Positions 1 to 9,533 of a stretch of 64,000 bases of DNA are shown piece by piece. The stretch is from JAISFI01 sp031553775 (GTDB taxonomy: Bacteria; Bacteroidota; Bacteroidia; Bacteroidales; Azobacteroidaceae): assembly GCA_031553775.1 (NCBI GenBank), contig JAVBLA010000025.1, positions 54,866 through 118,865 of the forward strand, read 5' to 3'. The notes beneath the pieces are model-generated. The model did not search any database. It was not told the origin of the DNA and was given only the letters and a program-made list of their open reading frames with translations. Numbering within the stretch: position 1 is the first letter of the stretch; every line of letters starts with the position of its first letter. Position numbers and translations under genes: made by a program.

Positions 1-25
1 TTTTTGTTTTCATGACTTCTTCGTT

Positions 26-3000
26 TTATCGTCTGATAATTATTTTTTTTGTTTGGGTATCTCCATTACTCAGTCGGACTGTTACAAGATAAATTCCAGC
101 AGGAAGTTGCAGTTTCCTGCTACAGACCTTTTCATAAATACCTGTCCATTTCTCCAATACCATGCCTTGAATGGAGACGATACTAACGGTAGAAATCGTT
201 TCCGAAGCTTTGATATTAAGTGTATTCTGACTACAAGAAACAAAAAATGATACCTTATCTTCCACAGGATTGTCCTCAATCGCTGTATTTGGGGAGTTCC
301 CCGCAAACAATAAAAAACGTTCGCCGTCATCCGGATCATTTTTAAATGAATAGGTATTCTGTTTGAATAAATCGATATCTTTATGCAAACGAAGATCTCT
401 CAGTACAAGTGACTCACAGGATATTCTTTCCAGGTTGGAGAACGACAGACAGATCGTATCCTGGCTACCGCAACTCACACCAAGCGGAATTTCGATTGTC
501 GCTTCCGGAAGATGCAGAACCGTATTCTTCTGGTTAGCGGAATTAAGCAGGTATACCTGAGGTGCATTTTTAGAATCTTCACTGGCAATGAACAGTTGAG
601 GGATATCAGTTTCCGAAGGATCACTGTCCATCACAAGTGTAGTCCAACTATTACCTAAAGAATTGGAAGCTTTGACATAAAATTTATTTGTACTGCCAAC
701 CTGGGAGGTTGATCTTAATTGGTGTTGGGAGAGGGTAGGCCTTGTAACCGAAGTGGAAACAGGAAAATGCAATGTAACATTTCCATCCGTCTCTTTTGTC
801 TTGATGAAAAATCCCTGAAAAGAGGCAATTTTTGGGGTTAAACCGGCCGGAGAACCATCAGTCAGGCTAAAGGTTTGAAAAAGATTATTTACGAATAAAC
901 GATAGTAATTCTCTATTATATCACTATTATTATTGTAGAAATTTTCAAAATCCAGAGAAGAAAGAAATGGATTTCCAATCATGATCTCCGTTCCCGATGG
1001 AACAACAACCGGAAAGTCTTGAATAGGACGGTTAAATTGGTCTTCAAATATAAAGCGATAAGACTGGTAACCTCTCGGATAGTCACTGAAAACGGTCTTA
1101 GGAACAGGTAATCCCACCCTGTCGTAATAATAATAGTAGAACCGGCTGATAGAATCTCTAGCAATATACTCATGTATCCTATGCTTCTCACTGATAGCTG
1201 CATCTTCAAAATAAGGCATCTGAAGTATTCCTTTGAGATCATTTAAATTCTGATGATCATCTTCACCCAGAACTCCCGGAAGAAGTTCTCCTGCCCATAC
1301 ACTGATTGCATAATTCTGTTTACTACCTACTTCCAGCGCAGCCGTATTCTCCGGAGTATACCAATCGCCGTTCAATTGCCCCTTCCGGTCCGGAGAAGAC
1401 TTGAACCCCTGTTGCCACATATTGGGGAAACCTCCTATAGAAAAGTCCCCCGAAACAATATGTTTGAGCGGAGCGGCAAGAACATACCAATGTCCCCGTT
1501 CCATCGGATAAGAAGAATGTGTTTCCCAATCGGAAACATATTGAGTTCCTTCATAATATCCGAAATTATATTGAATATAAGCCTTACGATAGGTCAGATA
1601 TTGTGGTTTTGCCACCTCTGATCCGAAATGATAGGTAATATCCCGGCAGCGGGGATCTCCATAATTTTCGGTTCTTGGGGAGTAATTCTCACTCAAATCA
1701 GGATAATACTTAGAATTACCCGGAATATGAACATCCGTACATTTATTGGGAACAGCATTTAAAGCTACATCGTCTTTATCCACCCAGTTGAGCGGATTAT
1801 TCCAGTCATTATCTACCGAGTTTCGTCTCCAATACATCAGATCCGGAGTAACCAGGATATGCGTAGGATCCGAAATACTACAACAATTGAACATTTTGGC
1901 ATCAATAGCGCCTTGCGATCCTGCCACGGCTCGCAAATATCCGGACCGGGTAACCGGCATGTCCAAATGTACAGATGTTATATTCTGAATTGTATCCCAT
2001 TGGGCATTAGTACCCATATCTCCATTTTCACTGAAGAGCCAGTTGACCGTCTGATCGGCCCTCAGGTTAGAATCATCGTTGTTTTTTACGGTCAAATCGA
2101 GCGGATCGTTCGGACAATAGGTCAATGGCCCGGTAATCTTTACCGGAGGAATACAGGTATGTATTTCCAAATCATCAAGCACAAGATCGTTTCCACTCAC
2201 TTCCCTGGTATTGCTGTAAATTTCCAACCTTACGGAAGGAGATGAAGAGGTGAAAGAAAATCCGTATTGTTTCCAGAGAGGAGTAGGCGTATTTTCCATG
2301 ACTCCCGATGAATATTGAGCCAGTATAATATTGGTTTCCGCATCGATTAACAAAAAACGTAGCGACGGACTATACTCCCCATATCTGGTTTTTTTCATTA
2401 GATTACCCATCCAAATAGAGAAATACAATACGGTTCCGGGACACAGGCCGGATATGGTATGTGAATAAAATCTTCCGGGAATAGTGGAAGCATCTACAGC
2501 CATAAAATAGCCTCTTGTTTTATCATCAGGGAAAGTATGATCGTCGTAACTGTGCCAGGTTTCATGCGTATCAGGACCTTTTTTTACAAGACAATATCGT
2601 TCTACCGACATATTCGGGAATATGGTATTATTGGTGAAAGTATAGTTGCTCCTTCCACCCGGTAAAGGATCTAAAGAAATATCCGGATCTCCGATATTAT
2701 TTCCGTTGAAATCTTCCCTGAATAACAAGGTTCCATTGGCAATACATTCCACAGGTGTCAAAGTCCCGCAACTTTCACTCAGGAAAAATTCCACGGGAAA
2801 ACGAGGAAAAATCATATTTCCGTAACGAGCCTCTACCCACCAGATTTCTACCGGATCGTTGTTTTTAACAACCTTGATATAATTGGTATTACTTCCTTTT
2901 GCAACCTGAGTTCCTCCTGTTTCAGTCGCGTACCAGTTATATTGAATCGCAGCATCCGCAATTATTTTCAATGTGTCTGAAACATTCGGACAAGCGTAAT

Positions 3001-6000
3001 ATTTCCCGGAAGCAGGTCTGGAAGCCAATATATACACCATAGCAGAATCTTTTTTAGAAGAACAATCAACAATATAGCGTAAACTGTCAATGCCGCCCCA
3101 ATTCAAATCCGGGGTGTAAATCAATTGATTTGAAACAGAAGAAACCATACCATGTTTTGCTTTCAGTATTTTGGAAGGTGATACCAAAACTTCTTCGTTT
3201 TTGCAGCATCCGTACAAATCATTTCCGGTTACATGGATGGCATTATTTTTTGAATTAGAAAGCAATACTACATAATCATTCTGTAATATATTTCCTTGCC
3301 GGACTGTTATTGTTCGGATAGGGGAATAACATCCGTAATCTCCGCTCACCCGGGCATAAATCGTTTGATTCACATTCACACTGCAATCAGTCTTATCCGG
3401 AATAATCACGCTGAACTGAGGATCATGGCTGAATTGAACATTTTCCATGCTGGCATTTTGTAATCTCGTTATAGCATTATCAAGATTTACAATCGCTTTA
3501 TCATAGCAAATAAGCAGGTCTTTTACTTCCAATTCCGGAAAATCGTATCCATGCAGGCTGAAAGGGATCTGCATGGAACAGCCTTCTGGATTTTTTAATG
3601 TCATGATATGATTCCCATCCGGGAATATTCCGGAAACCGTAATAGAATCTCCAGCCGGTAATGAAGTAACGGTATTTACGTCTTTAAATATTCCTGAAAA
3701 ATCAATATCATAAGTATAAGACCCTAAAAAAGAATTGATAACTGCGGAAATGGTTCTGGACGAGGTCTGGCATCCAACATCTTCTCTTACGGAAATTAAT
3801 TGGAGAGGAGTATCGGAATCTGCTCCGGCAGCATTGTAACAATCGCTTCTATAGTCACCATCATAATCCTGATACGCATCTTTCAGTACCGGAACATATA
3901 AATTGTTGTCGGTGATGGAGGCTCCGGATAAATGTTGATTTGTAGAGGAAACAAATGTAACCGGATCGGCAATTTTAGCGTTGTCTCCACCTAATGGACT
4001 CAAAAACGAATTCCAATCTGTTAATTGCACATAAGTATTTTCTGCAATATTTGCAAGTTTTGAGTTTACAGGCAGATACCGGTTATTCATAAAAGATATA
4101 ATCCCCTGCTGAACACTTGGATTGACATATATAAATGATTTTGGAGTATTATAAGACCGATTGACCCAAAGATTATTTTCAAACTGAAGGTTACTTGCAG
4201 GAGTAGATGTATAGTAGACATCTGAAATCGGATTACTTCCGGAAGCATTTTCGGATATATATATCGTGTTATGTAAAAAACGTTGGTTCGGCAAAAATGA
4301 TGCATCTGCATATATTCCCCGGATATCATAAGAATGATTATTAAAACCGATCATGTTATTGGTTACGAGTAACTGTTGATTATCTTCCTCTGATGCCATC
4401 TTACTATGAAAACCGGCCGTATAAGAACCGTTGAAAACAGATGCATTTGTAATATCCGTAATTTGATTTGCATTGAAAGTTCCGCCTCCGTCAACTCGCA
4501 TACCTATAGCATAAGATGATGCGTTTATTCCGGTTTGCCTGATATTTTTGACCTGGCAGTTATTAACGATATAAGATGACTGGGCATTTCTTTTTTGTAC
4601 ATAAATGCCTCCTGCCAGATACATTGCCTGTACATTTTGAACAACACAATTACTGATTTCGACATGAGCGGAATTATATAAATAAGCCCTGATTCCCCAT
4701 ATTCCCCCATTGGCATTGGTTGAATTATTATCCGACATATTGTATATATGGTTATTGGAAATTTTCGCATTACCGGAAAAAATAACGAGGCATCCGTATA
4801 GAATTGATCCGGTATTGACGCTTCCATTAGAGATACTATTAATAGTGTTTCCTTTAATCAAAATATTTCCTGTCGAAGCCGAAGCATTACAATAAATTCC
4901 ATACATTGTTGTTTGTGTACCGTTTCCGAGGATTTTGACAGTATTGTCGGTAATCTGACAACTTCCCTGTATTCCGTTATCTATCCAATAATAAGCTGCA
5001 ATTCTGCTTATTTCAAAAAAAGCATTACCTGTAACTTTGATATTTTGTGAATTCTTAATATATAAACCTGCATCGGAGAGAGAAAAGCAACACCCGGAAA
5101 ATTCAGTTGTATTCGAGTCAATCAAATTTTCTACGAAAATACCTCTGCTCCCCGATATATTGCTGGACAAAAATGTTGCATTTTTCACTGTAATATTTTT
5201 TCCATCCTTGATATGTAAAGCAGAAATTGTTCCGGAAGTATTCATATTTTGGAATATTAATCGGGTATTGTTGACACCAAGCCTGATTAACGCCGTATCG
5301 GCTACCACACCACCATCAATCGTGATATTCTGCGCAGAGGAAAAAGAAAGCAAATCTCCTGATATTTGTCCAGATATGACTCTTTGTTGTCCGTCGGAAG
5401 TAATAGTTAAAGTATAAACGTCTGAACCTGGAGCAATTCCTGAAAAAGGAACGGTTGAAGATTCTGTTATATTACTGGCTATTCGAATAATTGTATTCCC
5501 ACTCAATCCGCAAGCATTATATCTGACAGAAAAATCTTTCAACGAAAGAAAATCTCCGGTTCCGTCTGCCTTAATTGTATACGTACCATTGAGCGGAGCA
5601 CAGGGTAAAGTATAATAAACGGGATAAGAGGGAACAGTTTTACCACTTTGATAAGCAATGAAATAAATTGTTTCGGAATAATCCAGGCCATTCATAGTAT
5701 AAGTCCATGTCCGGGAAGTATTATTGATAGCAGTCCGTCCCAGACGAAGACTGGATGTTCCGGCTCTCTTGTATGCCACAATACTATCCATCATTATATC
5801 CGGACGAAACTCACCCTGAATCGAACCTTGGAAAATTCCTGTAACTTTAGGCGGACAACTTTGGAATTGAAGATATGGATAACTGTTCCTATCCCAAATA
5901 TTCCATGCCGCTACCGGATTACCACTGCTGTTAATACTTGTCCATTTAGCCGTATTGGTGTAAAACGAAAACTCTTGTAAGATACTGACACTTTGAGGAA

Positions 6001-7003
6001 AGCCATCGAAATCATCAGGATCGCTAATCAGATTTTCATATCGTCCGCCAACCTGTACTGTCGTTCCTTCCCAAGCATAATTATTGGAATTTTTTTTCCT
6101 TGACGGTACTTGTCCGATTAAACGATTCACAGTTTGACTGTTGGCAGTGTTAATAACCTGAGGATTAATGGCAATACTGTTTGAAATCAGCGAAGTGGCA
6201 TAACTCTGGTAACCGCAAAGTCCCCCGGTCCTACTTCCGCTGGTCGTCGACTTTACTTCTCCCAGGGCATAACACCCGCTAACAATGCCATTATCACTGG
6301 CAACACCAACCAATCCTCCCGTTGAATTAATACCGGATACATTTCCTGCTGCATACGAGTTTATTACTGATCCTCTTAAGCCTCCGATCAAACCGGCAGC
6401 CCCGTTAATATTATTCGGGCTGTTGATATCTACAAAAACGTAACATTGTTCCACAGTGCAATTAGAACTGAGTTTCTGCTGACCGACCAATCCGCCCGCA
6501 TAATCGGAAGCATTTAGATAACCACCCGCATAACATCGATAAATCGTTCCTCCACTCTGGTATCCGACAAGCACTCCCACACTGGAACCTCCGGTAACTC
6601 CGGACGGTGTGGTTTCTACACTGAGATTTAGGATGCTTCCTCCGGCCAAATATCCGAATAAGCCGACACAGTCATTCAGCGGTTTATTGATGTACAAGCC
6701 TTTGATCTTTTTATTATTTCCATCAAAATTTCCCTTAAATTGGCGGGTGCTATTACCGATAGGCATCCATTCTCCGGATAAATCCAGATTTGCAGTAAGT
6801 TGAAAATATACTCCGTTGTAATCTATACCTCCGTTTACATTTGCCTGCAATGTATTTAATTGACTTATATTTGTTATCAAGTAAGGACTTACGGATGTTC
6901 CGCTCCCAGACCATTGCCCGAAAGCATTAAAATTTTCCGATATATATAAGTACAAAATAAGAAAAAAAACAATCTTCCTCAAGCGTTTTTGATTTAGTCT
7001 CAT
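26..7003 (-). CDS. Giant T9SS-secreted surface protein with GLUG motifs and a beta-helix region
   Basis: The predicted protein has 2325 residues. It opens with a hydrophobic signal segment (about residues 9-29). Residues 110-270 hold at least five GLUG-type repeats (GLFGYLAGG, GVLVGYQSGG, GGLVGQQ, AGLIGG, GGLVGVAS). A long Asn/Ser/Ile-rich stretch at about 470-1010 reads like a right-handed parallel beta-helix, followed by Ig-like modules. The last ~80 residues match a T9SS type A sorting domain, ending in GIYLVTVRLSNG and a KKIIIRR tail. The family pattern implies export to the cell surface through SecYEG and then T9SS. The ligand is unknown; adhesion or glycan binding is inference. The gene starts only 20 bp after the AraC-type gene, so the two are probably cotranscribed. 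Confidence 0.85.
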   Translation of the reverse strand: MRLNQKRLRKIVFFLILYLYISENFNAFGQWSGSGTSVSPYLITNISQLNTLQANVNGGIDYNGVYFQLTANLDLSGEWMPIGNSTRQFKGNFDGNNKKIKGLYINKPLNDCVGLFGYLAGGSILNLSVETTPSGVTGGSSVGVLVGYQSGGTIYRCYAGGYLNASDYAGGLVGQQKLSSNCTVEQCYVFVDINSPNNINGAAGLIGGLRGSVINSYAAGNVSGINSTGGLVGVASDNGIVSGCYALGEVKSTTSGSRTGGLCGYQSYATSLISNSIAINPQVINTANSQTVNRLIGQVPSRKKNSNNYAWEGTTVQVGGRYENLISDPDDFDGFPQSVSILQEFSFYTNTAKWTSINSSGNPVAAWNIWDRNSYPYLQFQSCPPKVTGIFQGSIQGEFRPDIMMDSIVAYKRAGTSSLRLGRTAINNTSRTWTYTMNGLDYSETIYFIAYQSGKTVPSYPVYYTLPCAPLNGTYTIKADGTGDFLSLKDFSVRYNACGLSGNTIIRIASNITESSTVPFSGIAPGSDVYTLTITSDGQQRVISGQISGDLLSFSSAQNITIDGGVVADTALIRLGVNNTRLIFQNMNTSGTISALHIKDGKNITVKNATFLSSNISGSRGIFVENLIDSNTTEFSGCCFSLSDAGLYIKNSQNIKVTGNAFFEISRIAAYYWIDNGIQGSCQITDNTVKILGNGTQTTMYGIYCNASASTGNILIKGNTINSISNGSVNTGSILYGCLVIFSGNAKISNNHIYNMSDNNSTNANGGIWGIRAYLYNSAHVEISNCVVQNVQAMYLAGGIYVQKRNAQSSYIVNNCQVKNIRQTGINASSYAIGMRVDGGGTFNANQITDITNASVFNGSYTAGFHSKMASEEDNQQLLVTNNMIGFNNHSYDIRGIYADASFLPNQRFLHNTIYISENASGSNPISDVYYTSTPASNLQFENNLWVNRSYNTPKSFIYVNPSVQQGIISFMNNRYLPVNSKLANIAENTYVQLTDWNSFLSPLGGDNAKIADPVTFVSSTNQHLSGASITDNNLYVPVLKDAYQDYDGDYRSDCYNAAGADSDTPLQLISVREDVGCQTSSRTISAVINSFLGSYTYDIDFSGIFKDVNTVTSLPAGDSITVSGIFPDGNHIMTLKNPEGCSMQIPFSLHGYDFPELEVKDLLICYDKAIVNLDNAITRLQNASMENVQFSHDPQFSVIIPDKTDCSVNVNQTIYARVSGDYGCYSPIRTITVRQGNILQNDYVVLLSNSKNNAIHVTGNDLYGCCKNEEVLVSPSKILKAKHGMVSSVSNQLIYTPDLNWGGIDSLRYIVDCSSKKDSAMVYILASRPASGKYYACPNVSDTLKIIADAAIQYNWYATETGGTQVAKGSNTNYIKVVKNNDPVEIWWVEARYGNMIFPRFPVEFFLSESCGTLTPVECIANGTLLFREDFNGNNIGDPDISLDPLPGGRSNYTFTNNTIFPNMSVERYCLVKKGPDTHETWHSYDDHTFPDDKTRGYFMAVDASTIPGRFYSHTISGLCPGTVLYFSIWMGNLMKKTRYGEYSPSLRFLLIDAETNIILAQYSSGVMENTPTPLWKQYGFSFTSSSPSVRLEIYSNTREVSGNDLVLDDLEIHTCIPPVKITGPLTYCPNDPLDLTVKNNDDSNLRADQTVNWLFSENGDMGTNAQWDTIQNITSVHLDMPVTRSGYLRAVAGSQGAIDAKMFNCCSISDPTHILVTPDLMYWRRNSVDNDWNNPLNWVDKDDVALNAVPNKCTDVHIPGNSKYYPDLSENYSPRTENYGDPRCRDITYHFGSEVAKPQYLTYRKAYIQYNFGYYEGTQYVSDWETHSSYPMERGHWYVLAAPLKHIVSGDFSIGGFPNMWQQGFKSSPDRKGQLNGDWYTPENTAALEVGSKQNYAISVWAGELLPGVLGEDDHQNLNDLKGILQMPYFEDAAISEKHRIHEYIARDSISRFYYYYYDRVGLPVPKTVFSDYPRGYQSYRFIFEDQFNRPIQDFPVVVPSGTEIMIGNPFLSSLDFENFYNNNSDIIENYYRLFVNNLFQTFSLTDGSPAGLTPKIASFQGFFIKTKETDGNVTLHFPVSTSVTRPTLSQHQLRSTSQVGSTNKFYVKASNSLGNSWTTLVMDSDPSETDIPQLFIASEDSKNAPQVYLLNSANQKNTVLHLPEATIEIPLGVSCGSQDTICLSFSNLERISCESLVLRDLRLHKDIDLFKQNTYSFKNDPDDGERFLLFAGNSPNTAIEDNPVEDKVSFFVSCSQNTLNIKASETISTVSIVSIQGMVLEKWTGIYEKVCSRKLQLPAGIYLVTVRLSNGDTQTKKIIIRR

Positions 7004-7023
7004 AATTTATTCATTAATAGGGT

Positions 7024-7896
7024 TTAGAATTTTTCTTGCATTTTTTGTTTCATTTTTCTGATGGCACCCGGCGTTTTTCCAAAGTTTGTCTTACAGAAAT
7101 CATTGAAATAAGAGGACGAGGAAAAACCGTACTCGTAGCCGATTTCGGAAAAAGTCTTTTGAGTACAATTAATGTCATGGTATATATTTTTTGCCTTATT
7201 ATTTTTCATCCATTGATAAGCAGAAATACCAAAAACACGCATGAACTTTTTGTTGAAACCGGATGTGCTGTAATTCATTAATTCCGCTAATTCCGGAACA
7301 CTCAGGCTCCTTTTGTAATACTCATGAACTTTATTGGAAAAAGATAAATCCTGGCTTAATGCCGGTGTGAAAAATTCATTCAGGTCTTTCTTTTCATAAT
7401 AAGCCCTTAACAAAAAAAGTAATTCTCTCTGTTTTATATCCATAAAATAACTACATCTGAGTCCGTGTCCGATATAGCCATCCAAAGTTTCCATATAGGA
7501 TTTCAATATAGAATTAGCCTTTAATGTGATAAAATTCAATTGCTTGGAAGTATCCTGATTTTTTTTTCTATCGAGAAGCGTCTGGAAAGAAAAATGACTA
7601 CAAAAGTCAAAACTTAAATTTAAATTAAACAATAAAATAACTGATCCGTTTTCTGTGTAGCTGCAAAATCTGCATTTGGCTGGAAGAAAAAAAGTAACAT
7701 TTTCCCTTACCGTTTCGTCTAAAAATGTATTGAATGATACTGTCAATTCCCCCTTCAATACAAAAATAAACTTATTGGTTTCATTAAAGAAATCATATCT
7801 TTTCCCATTTAAGAGTTCAATCCTTTCAATCGTCGGTGAAACATTTTTTTCATAGTGAAAGCAGGAATGATGTTCCTCTGCGTACAATAATTCCAT
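7024..7896 (-). CDS. AraC-family transcriptional regulator
   Basis: The 290-residue protein has a cupin-like N-terminal sensor region (about 1-170) and a C-terminal double helix-turn-helix (about 190-285). The latter contains SVPELAELMNYS in the first helix pair and the family hallmark EIGYEYGFSSSSYFNDFCK followed by FGKTPGAIR in the second. Such proteins usually activate neighbouring genes after binding a small ligand. It lies directly upstream of the giant surface protein on the same strand with a 20-bp gap, so that gene is the most likely target. I saw no clear promoter box directly upstream. The effector is unknown. Confidence 0.9.
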   Translation of the reverse strand: MELLYAEEHHSCFHYEKNVSPTIERIELLNGKRYDFFNETNKFIFVLKGELTVSFNTFLDETVRENVTFFLPAKCRFCSYTENGSVILLFNLNLSFDFCSHFSFQTLLDRKKNQDTSKQLNFITLKANSILKSYMETLDGYIGHGLRCSYFMDIKQRELLFLLRAYYEKKDLNEFFTPALSQDLSFSNKVHEYYKRSLSVPELAELMNYSTSGFNKKFMRVFGISAYQWMKNNKAKNIYHDINCTQKTFSEIGYEYGFSSSSYFNDFCKTNFGKTPGAIRKMKQKMQEKF

Positions 7897-8240
7897 AAAT
7901 CAAAATGGCTTGTCTTTTTTAATTAATCAAATTCATCATTTCTTTTACCTGCCGGCAATAACAGGCAGGGTTTTCCTCTGTATCAATAGTGCGCAAATAT
8001 CCTAATTAATGATCATTCGTTTTTTACGAGAAATATCCATTTTATTCAGAATTTCGATAAATCCAATCACACTATCCACATTTTTCTAATTTATCATCCA
8101 TTTTTCAGTGCTTCAAATTGAAGCACTGAAAAGATATAACAAAAAAAATGACACTTTATTATGGACAAATAAAAAGTGAAATGATTTTACATTTAATTAA
8201 CTAACGGTTGGGTGAGATGCATTTTAAAGAAAAGAATGAT
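7897..8240. other. Intergenic gap with one strong hairpin
   Basis: This 344-bp stretch between two minus-strand genes has no credible coding frame. It holds a perfect 11-bp stem with a one-base centre at 8106-8128 (CAGTGCTTCAA / TTGAAGCACTG), downstream of the NUDIX-type regulator, and a weaker CCTGCC/GGCAGG hairpin near 7950-7972. The rest is AT-rich leader of the AraC gene. Confidence 0.5.
8106..8128 (-). terminator. Perfect hairpin downstream of the NUDIX-type regulator
   Basis: An 11-bp perfect inverted repeat is flanked by T-runs on its left and A-runs on its right, so the paired stem can extend further. On the minus strand there is no U-tract after the stem, so it is not a textbook intrinsic terminator. 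Its position about 110 bp past the stop at 8241 suggests a transcript end or RNA-stability element. Confidence 0.4.
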
Positions 8241-9035
8241 TTATAGCCAGTCGGAATGAAGCCCCTTTATTTCGCGCATAAAATATTTTTCTTTGTTAAA
8301 CGAGAATAATTGTGGAGATTTATAGGCAACACCCTTGCGTTGCTCGTCTAACTTATCAATAAAATCATAAGAAAGCACTTTTCTTTCAAAATTTCGACGA
8401 TTAAGAGGCTTCCCTAAAAGTGTTTCGTACAATACCCTCAATTCCGACATGGTAAATTTTTCAGGTAACAGGTTCCTACCTATGGGAATTAAACCTAATT
8501 GAAATCGTATGGTGCTCAACGCATCTTCAAGGATTATTCTATGATCAGCATATTCGGGTAATCCGGAATGGATGTCTTTCCATTCAACTCTTTCGTTTGA
8601 ACTCAATGAAGTAACCTGCACCTGTGTGTAATCAACCAAAGCATAATATCCCATGGTTATAAAACGATTATTAAACCAATGGTTCTTATTCATATGAATA
8701 TTATATTCTTTTCTGAAAATATCTGAAGAACCTTCTCTCAAACCAGTTCGTCGATCAGCATTTCCAAATAAATGAAACTGACGTAGATATACATTTTTCA
8801 AGCCTGTAAGTTCCCTCAAAATACGATTGGCGGCTGCATCTACATCTTCGTTTCTTAATACAAAACTCCCGGGTAATTGCCAGAAATCAAAACCCTGATA
8901 ACGCGTCAATAAAACTTTCAGTGTTTTTTCATGATACCCGAATACAACACAGTCGATAGAAAATCCCGGATGAAAATAATCAATATTTTCCAATAAGGCA
9001 GAAGCTCCGGATGGGAAATTCTTAGGTTTCATCAT
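8241..9035 (-). CDS. NUDIX-domain transcriptional regulator (NrtR/AraR-like)
   Basis: The 264-residue protein has an N-terminal NUDIX fold (about 20-150) and a C-terminal winged-helix region (about 175-255, with FTMSELRVLYETLLGKPLNRR). The NUDIX box is degenerate. The expected REUxEExGU is RELTGL here, so both catalytic glutamates are missing and hydrolase activity is unlikely. This is the pattern of the NrtR family and of the Bacteroides AraR regulators, which use the NUDIX fold to sense a ligand. A 20-bp palindrome at 9076-9095 lies beside its own -7 box, which suggests autoregulation. The effector could be an ADP-ribose-type compound or a sugar; the sequence does not decide. Confidence 0.85.
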   Translation of the reverse strand: MMKPKNFPSGASALLENIDYFHPGFSIDCVVFGYHEKTLKVLLTRYQGFDFWQLPGSFVLRNEDVDAAANRILRELTGLKNVYLRQFHLFGNADRRTGLREGSSDIFRKEYNIHMNKNHWFNNRFITMGYYALVDYTQVQVTSLSSNERVEWKDIHSGLPEYADHRIILEDALSTIRFQLGLIPIGRNLLPEKFTMSELRVLYETLLGKPLNRRNFERKVLSYDFIDKLDEQRKGVAYKSPQLFSFNKEKYFMREIKGLHSDWL

Positions 9036-9064
9036 TGATGTTTTTTGATTGGAAAATTTTTTAT

Positions 9065-9072
9065 CAAAAATA
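9065..9072 (-). promoter_or_regulatory. Candidate -7 box of the NUDIX-type regulator
   Basis: On the minus strand this reads TATTTTTG, matching the Bacteroidota -7 element TAnnTTTG, 30 bp before the start codon at 9035. I see no clear TTTG at -33. The palindrome at 9076-9095 occupies the spacer. Confidence 0.45.
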
Positions 9073-9075
9073 AGT

Positions 9076-9095
9076 CATCGAATCGAGATTCGATG
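9076..9095. promoter_or_regulatory. Palindromic operator candidate
   Basis: A perfect 8-bp inverted repeat, CATCGAAT / ATTCGATG, surrounds a CGAG centre. It starts 4 bp upstream of the candidate -7 box of the NUDIX-type regulator, where a bound repressor would block RNA polymerase. Its role as the autoregulatory site is inferred from position and symmetry. Confidence 0.5.
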
Positions 9096-9116
9096 AAAAA
9101 CATGTAATTATTTATG

Positions 9117-9150
9117 TTTTTTTTACATCATTTCTTTGATGTAAAAAAAA
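9117..9150 (-). terminator. Hairpin downstream of tRNA-Pro
   Basis: A 14-bp perfect inverted repeat (eight T plus ACATCA, then TGATGT plus eight A) surrounds a 6-base loop, about 43 bp past the 3' end of the tRNA. The A/U part is inside the stem rather than after it. A role as tRNA transcript terminator or processing hairpin is likely but not proven. Confidence 0.5.
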
Positions 9151-9192
9151 CAGCCACAAATTCCTTGTAGCTGTCATATTTCCTTTTTTCCG

Positions 9193-9267
9193 TCGGGGTA
9201 GCGGGATTCGAACCCACGACCCCCTGCTCCCAAAGCAGGTGCGCTAACCGGACTGCGCTACACCCCG
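9193..9267 (-). tRNA. tRNA-Pro (anticodon UGG)
   Basis: The 75-base minus-strand sequence folds as a full cloverleaf. The acceptor stem is CGGGGTG/TACCCCG with one G-U pair, the D arm is GCGC/GCGC, and the anticodon stem is CCTGC/GCAGG with loop TTTGGGA, giving anticodon TGG. The T arm is GTGGG/CCCGC with TTCGAAT. The discriminator base is A, and CCA is not encoded. It is a single tRNA with its own promoter. Confidence 0.97.
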
Positions 9268-9288
9268 AACTTTTTTATTTTGCGAGCG

Positions 9289-9319
9289 CAAAGGTATTGA
9301 ATATTTTCATTATATCAAA
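9289..9319 (-). promoter_or_regulatory. Promoter of tRNA-Pro
   Basis: On the minus strand a TTTG (9319-9316) is followed by a 19-bp spacer and TACCTTTG (9296-9289). This is an exact match to the Bacteroidota housekeeping promoter TTTG-N19-TAnnTTTG. It ends 21 bp before the mature tRNA 5' end. Confidence 0.8.
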
Positions 9320-9533
9320 GCATCAAATGATTTTTTATTTTTTTACTCTTCAAAATCTGAATGAATTCAATGCTTTTTCGTCCAAAAATAAAAAATATAA
9401 CAAACATTCTTATGCTCTGAAAGAAAAAATCCATAACTTCGTTTTTTCTTATATAAGGGCAGTCTACATCGTACACTAAAACGAAAAACCGCCTTCATCA
9501 CCAATCGAAAAAAACAATTTTCAATAAAAAACA

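Noticed and set aside
9297..9533. Purine riboswitch before the NCS2 permease
   Set aside because: I could not find the conserved three-way-junction core; the leader is AT-rich without the paired loops.
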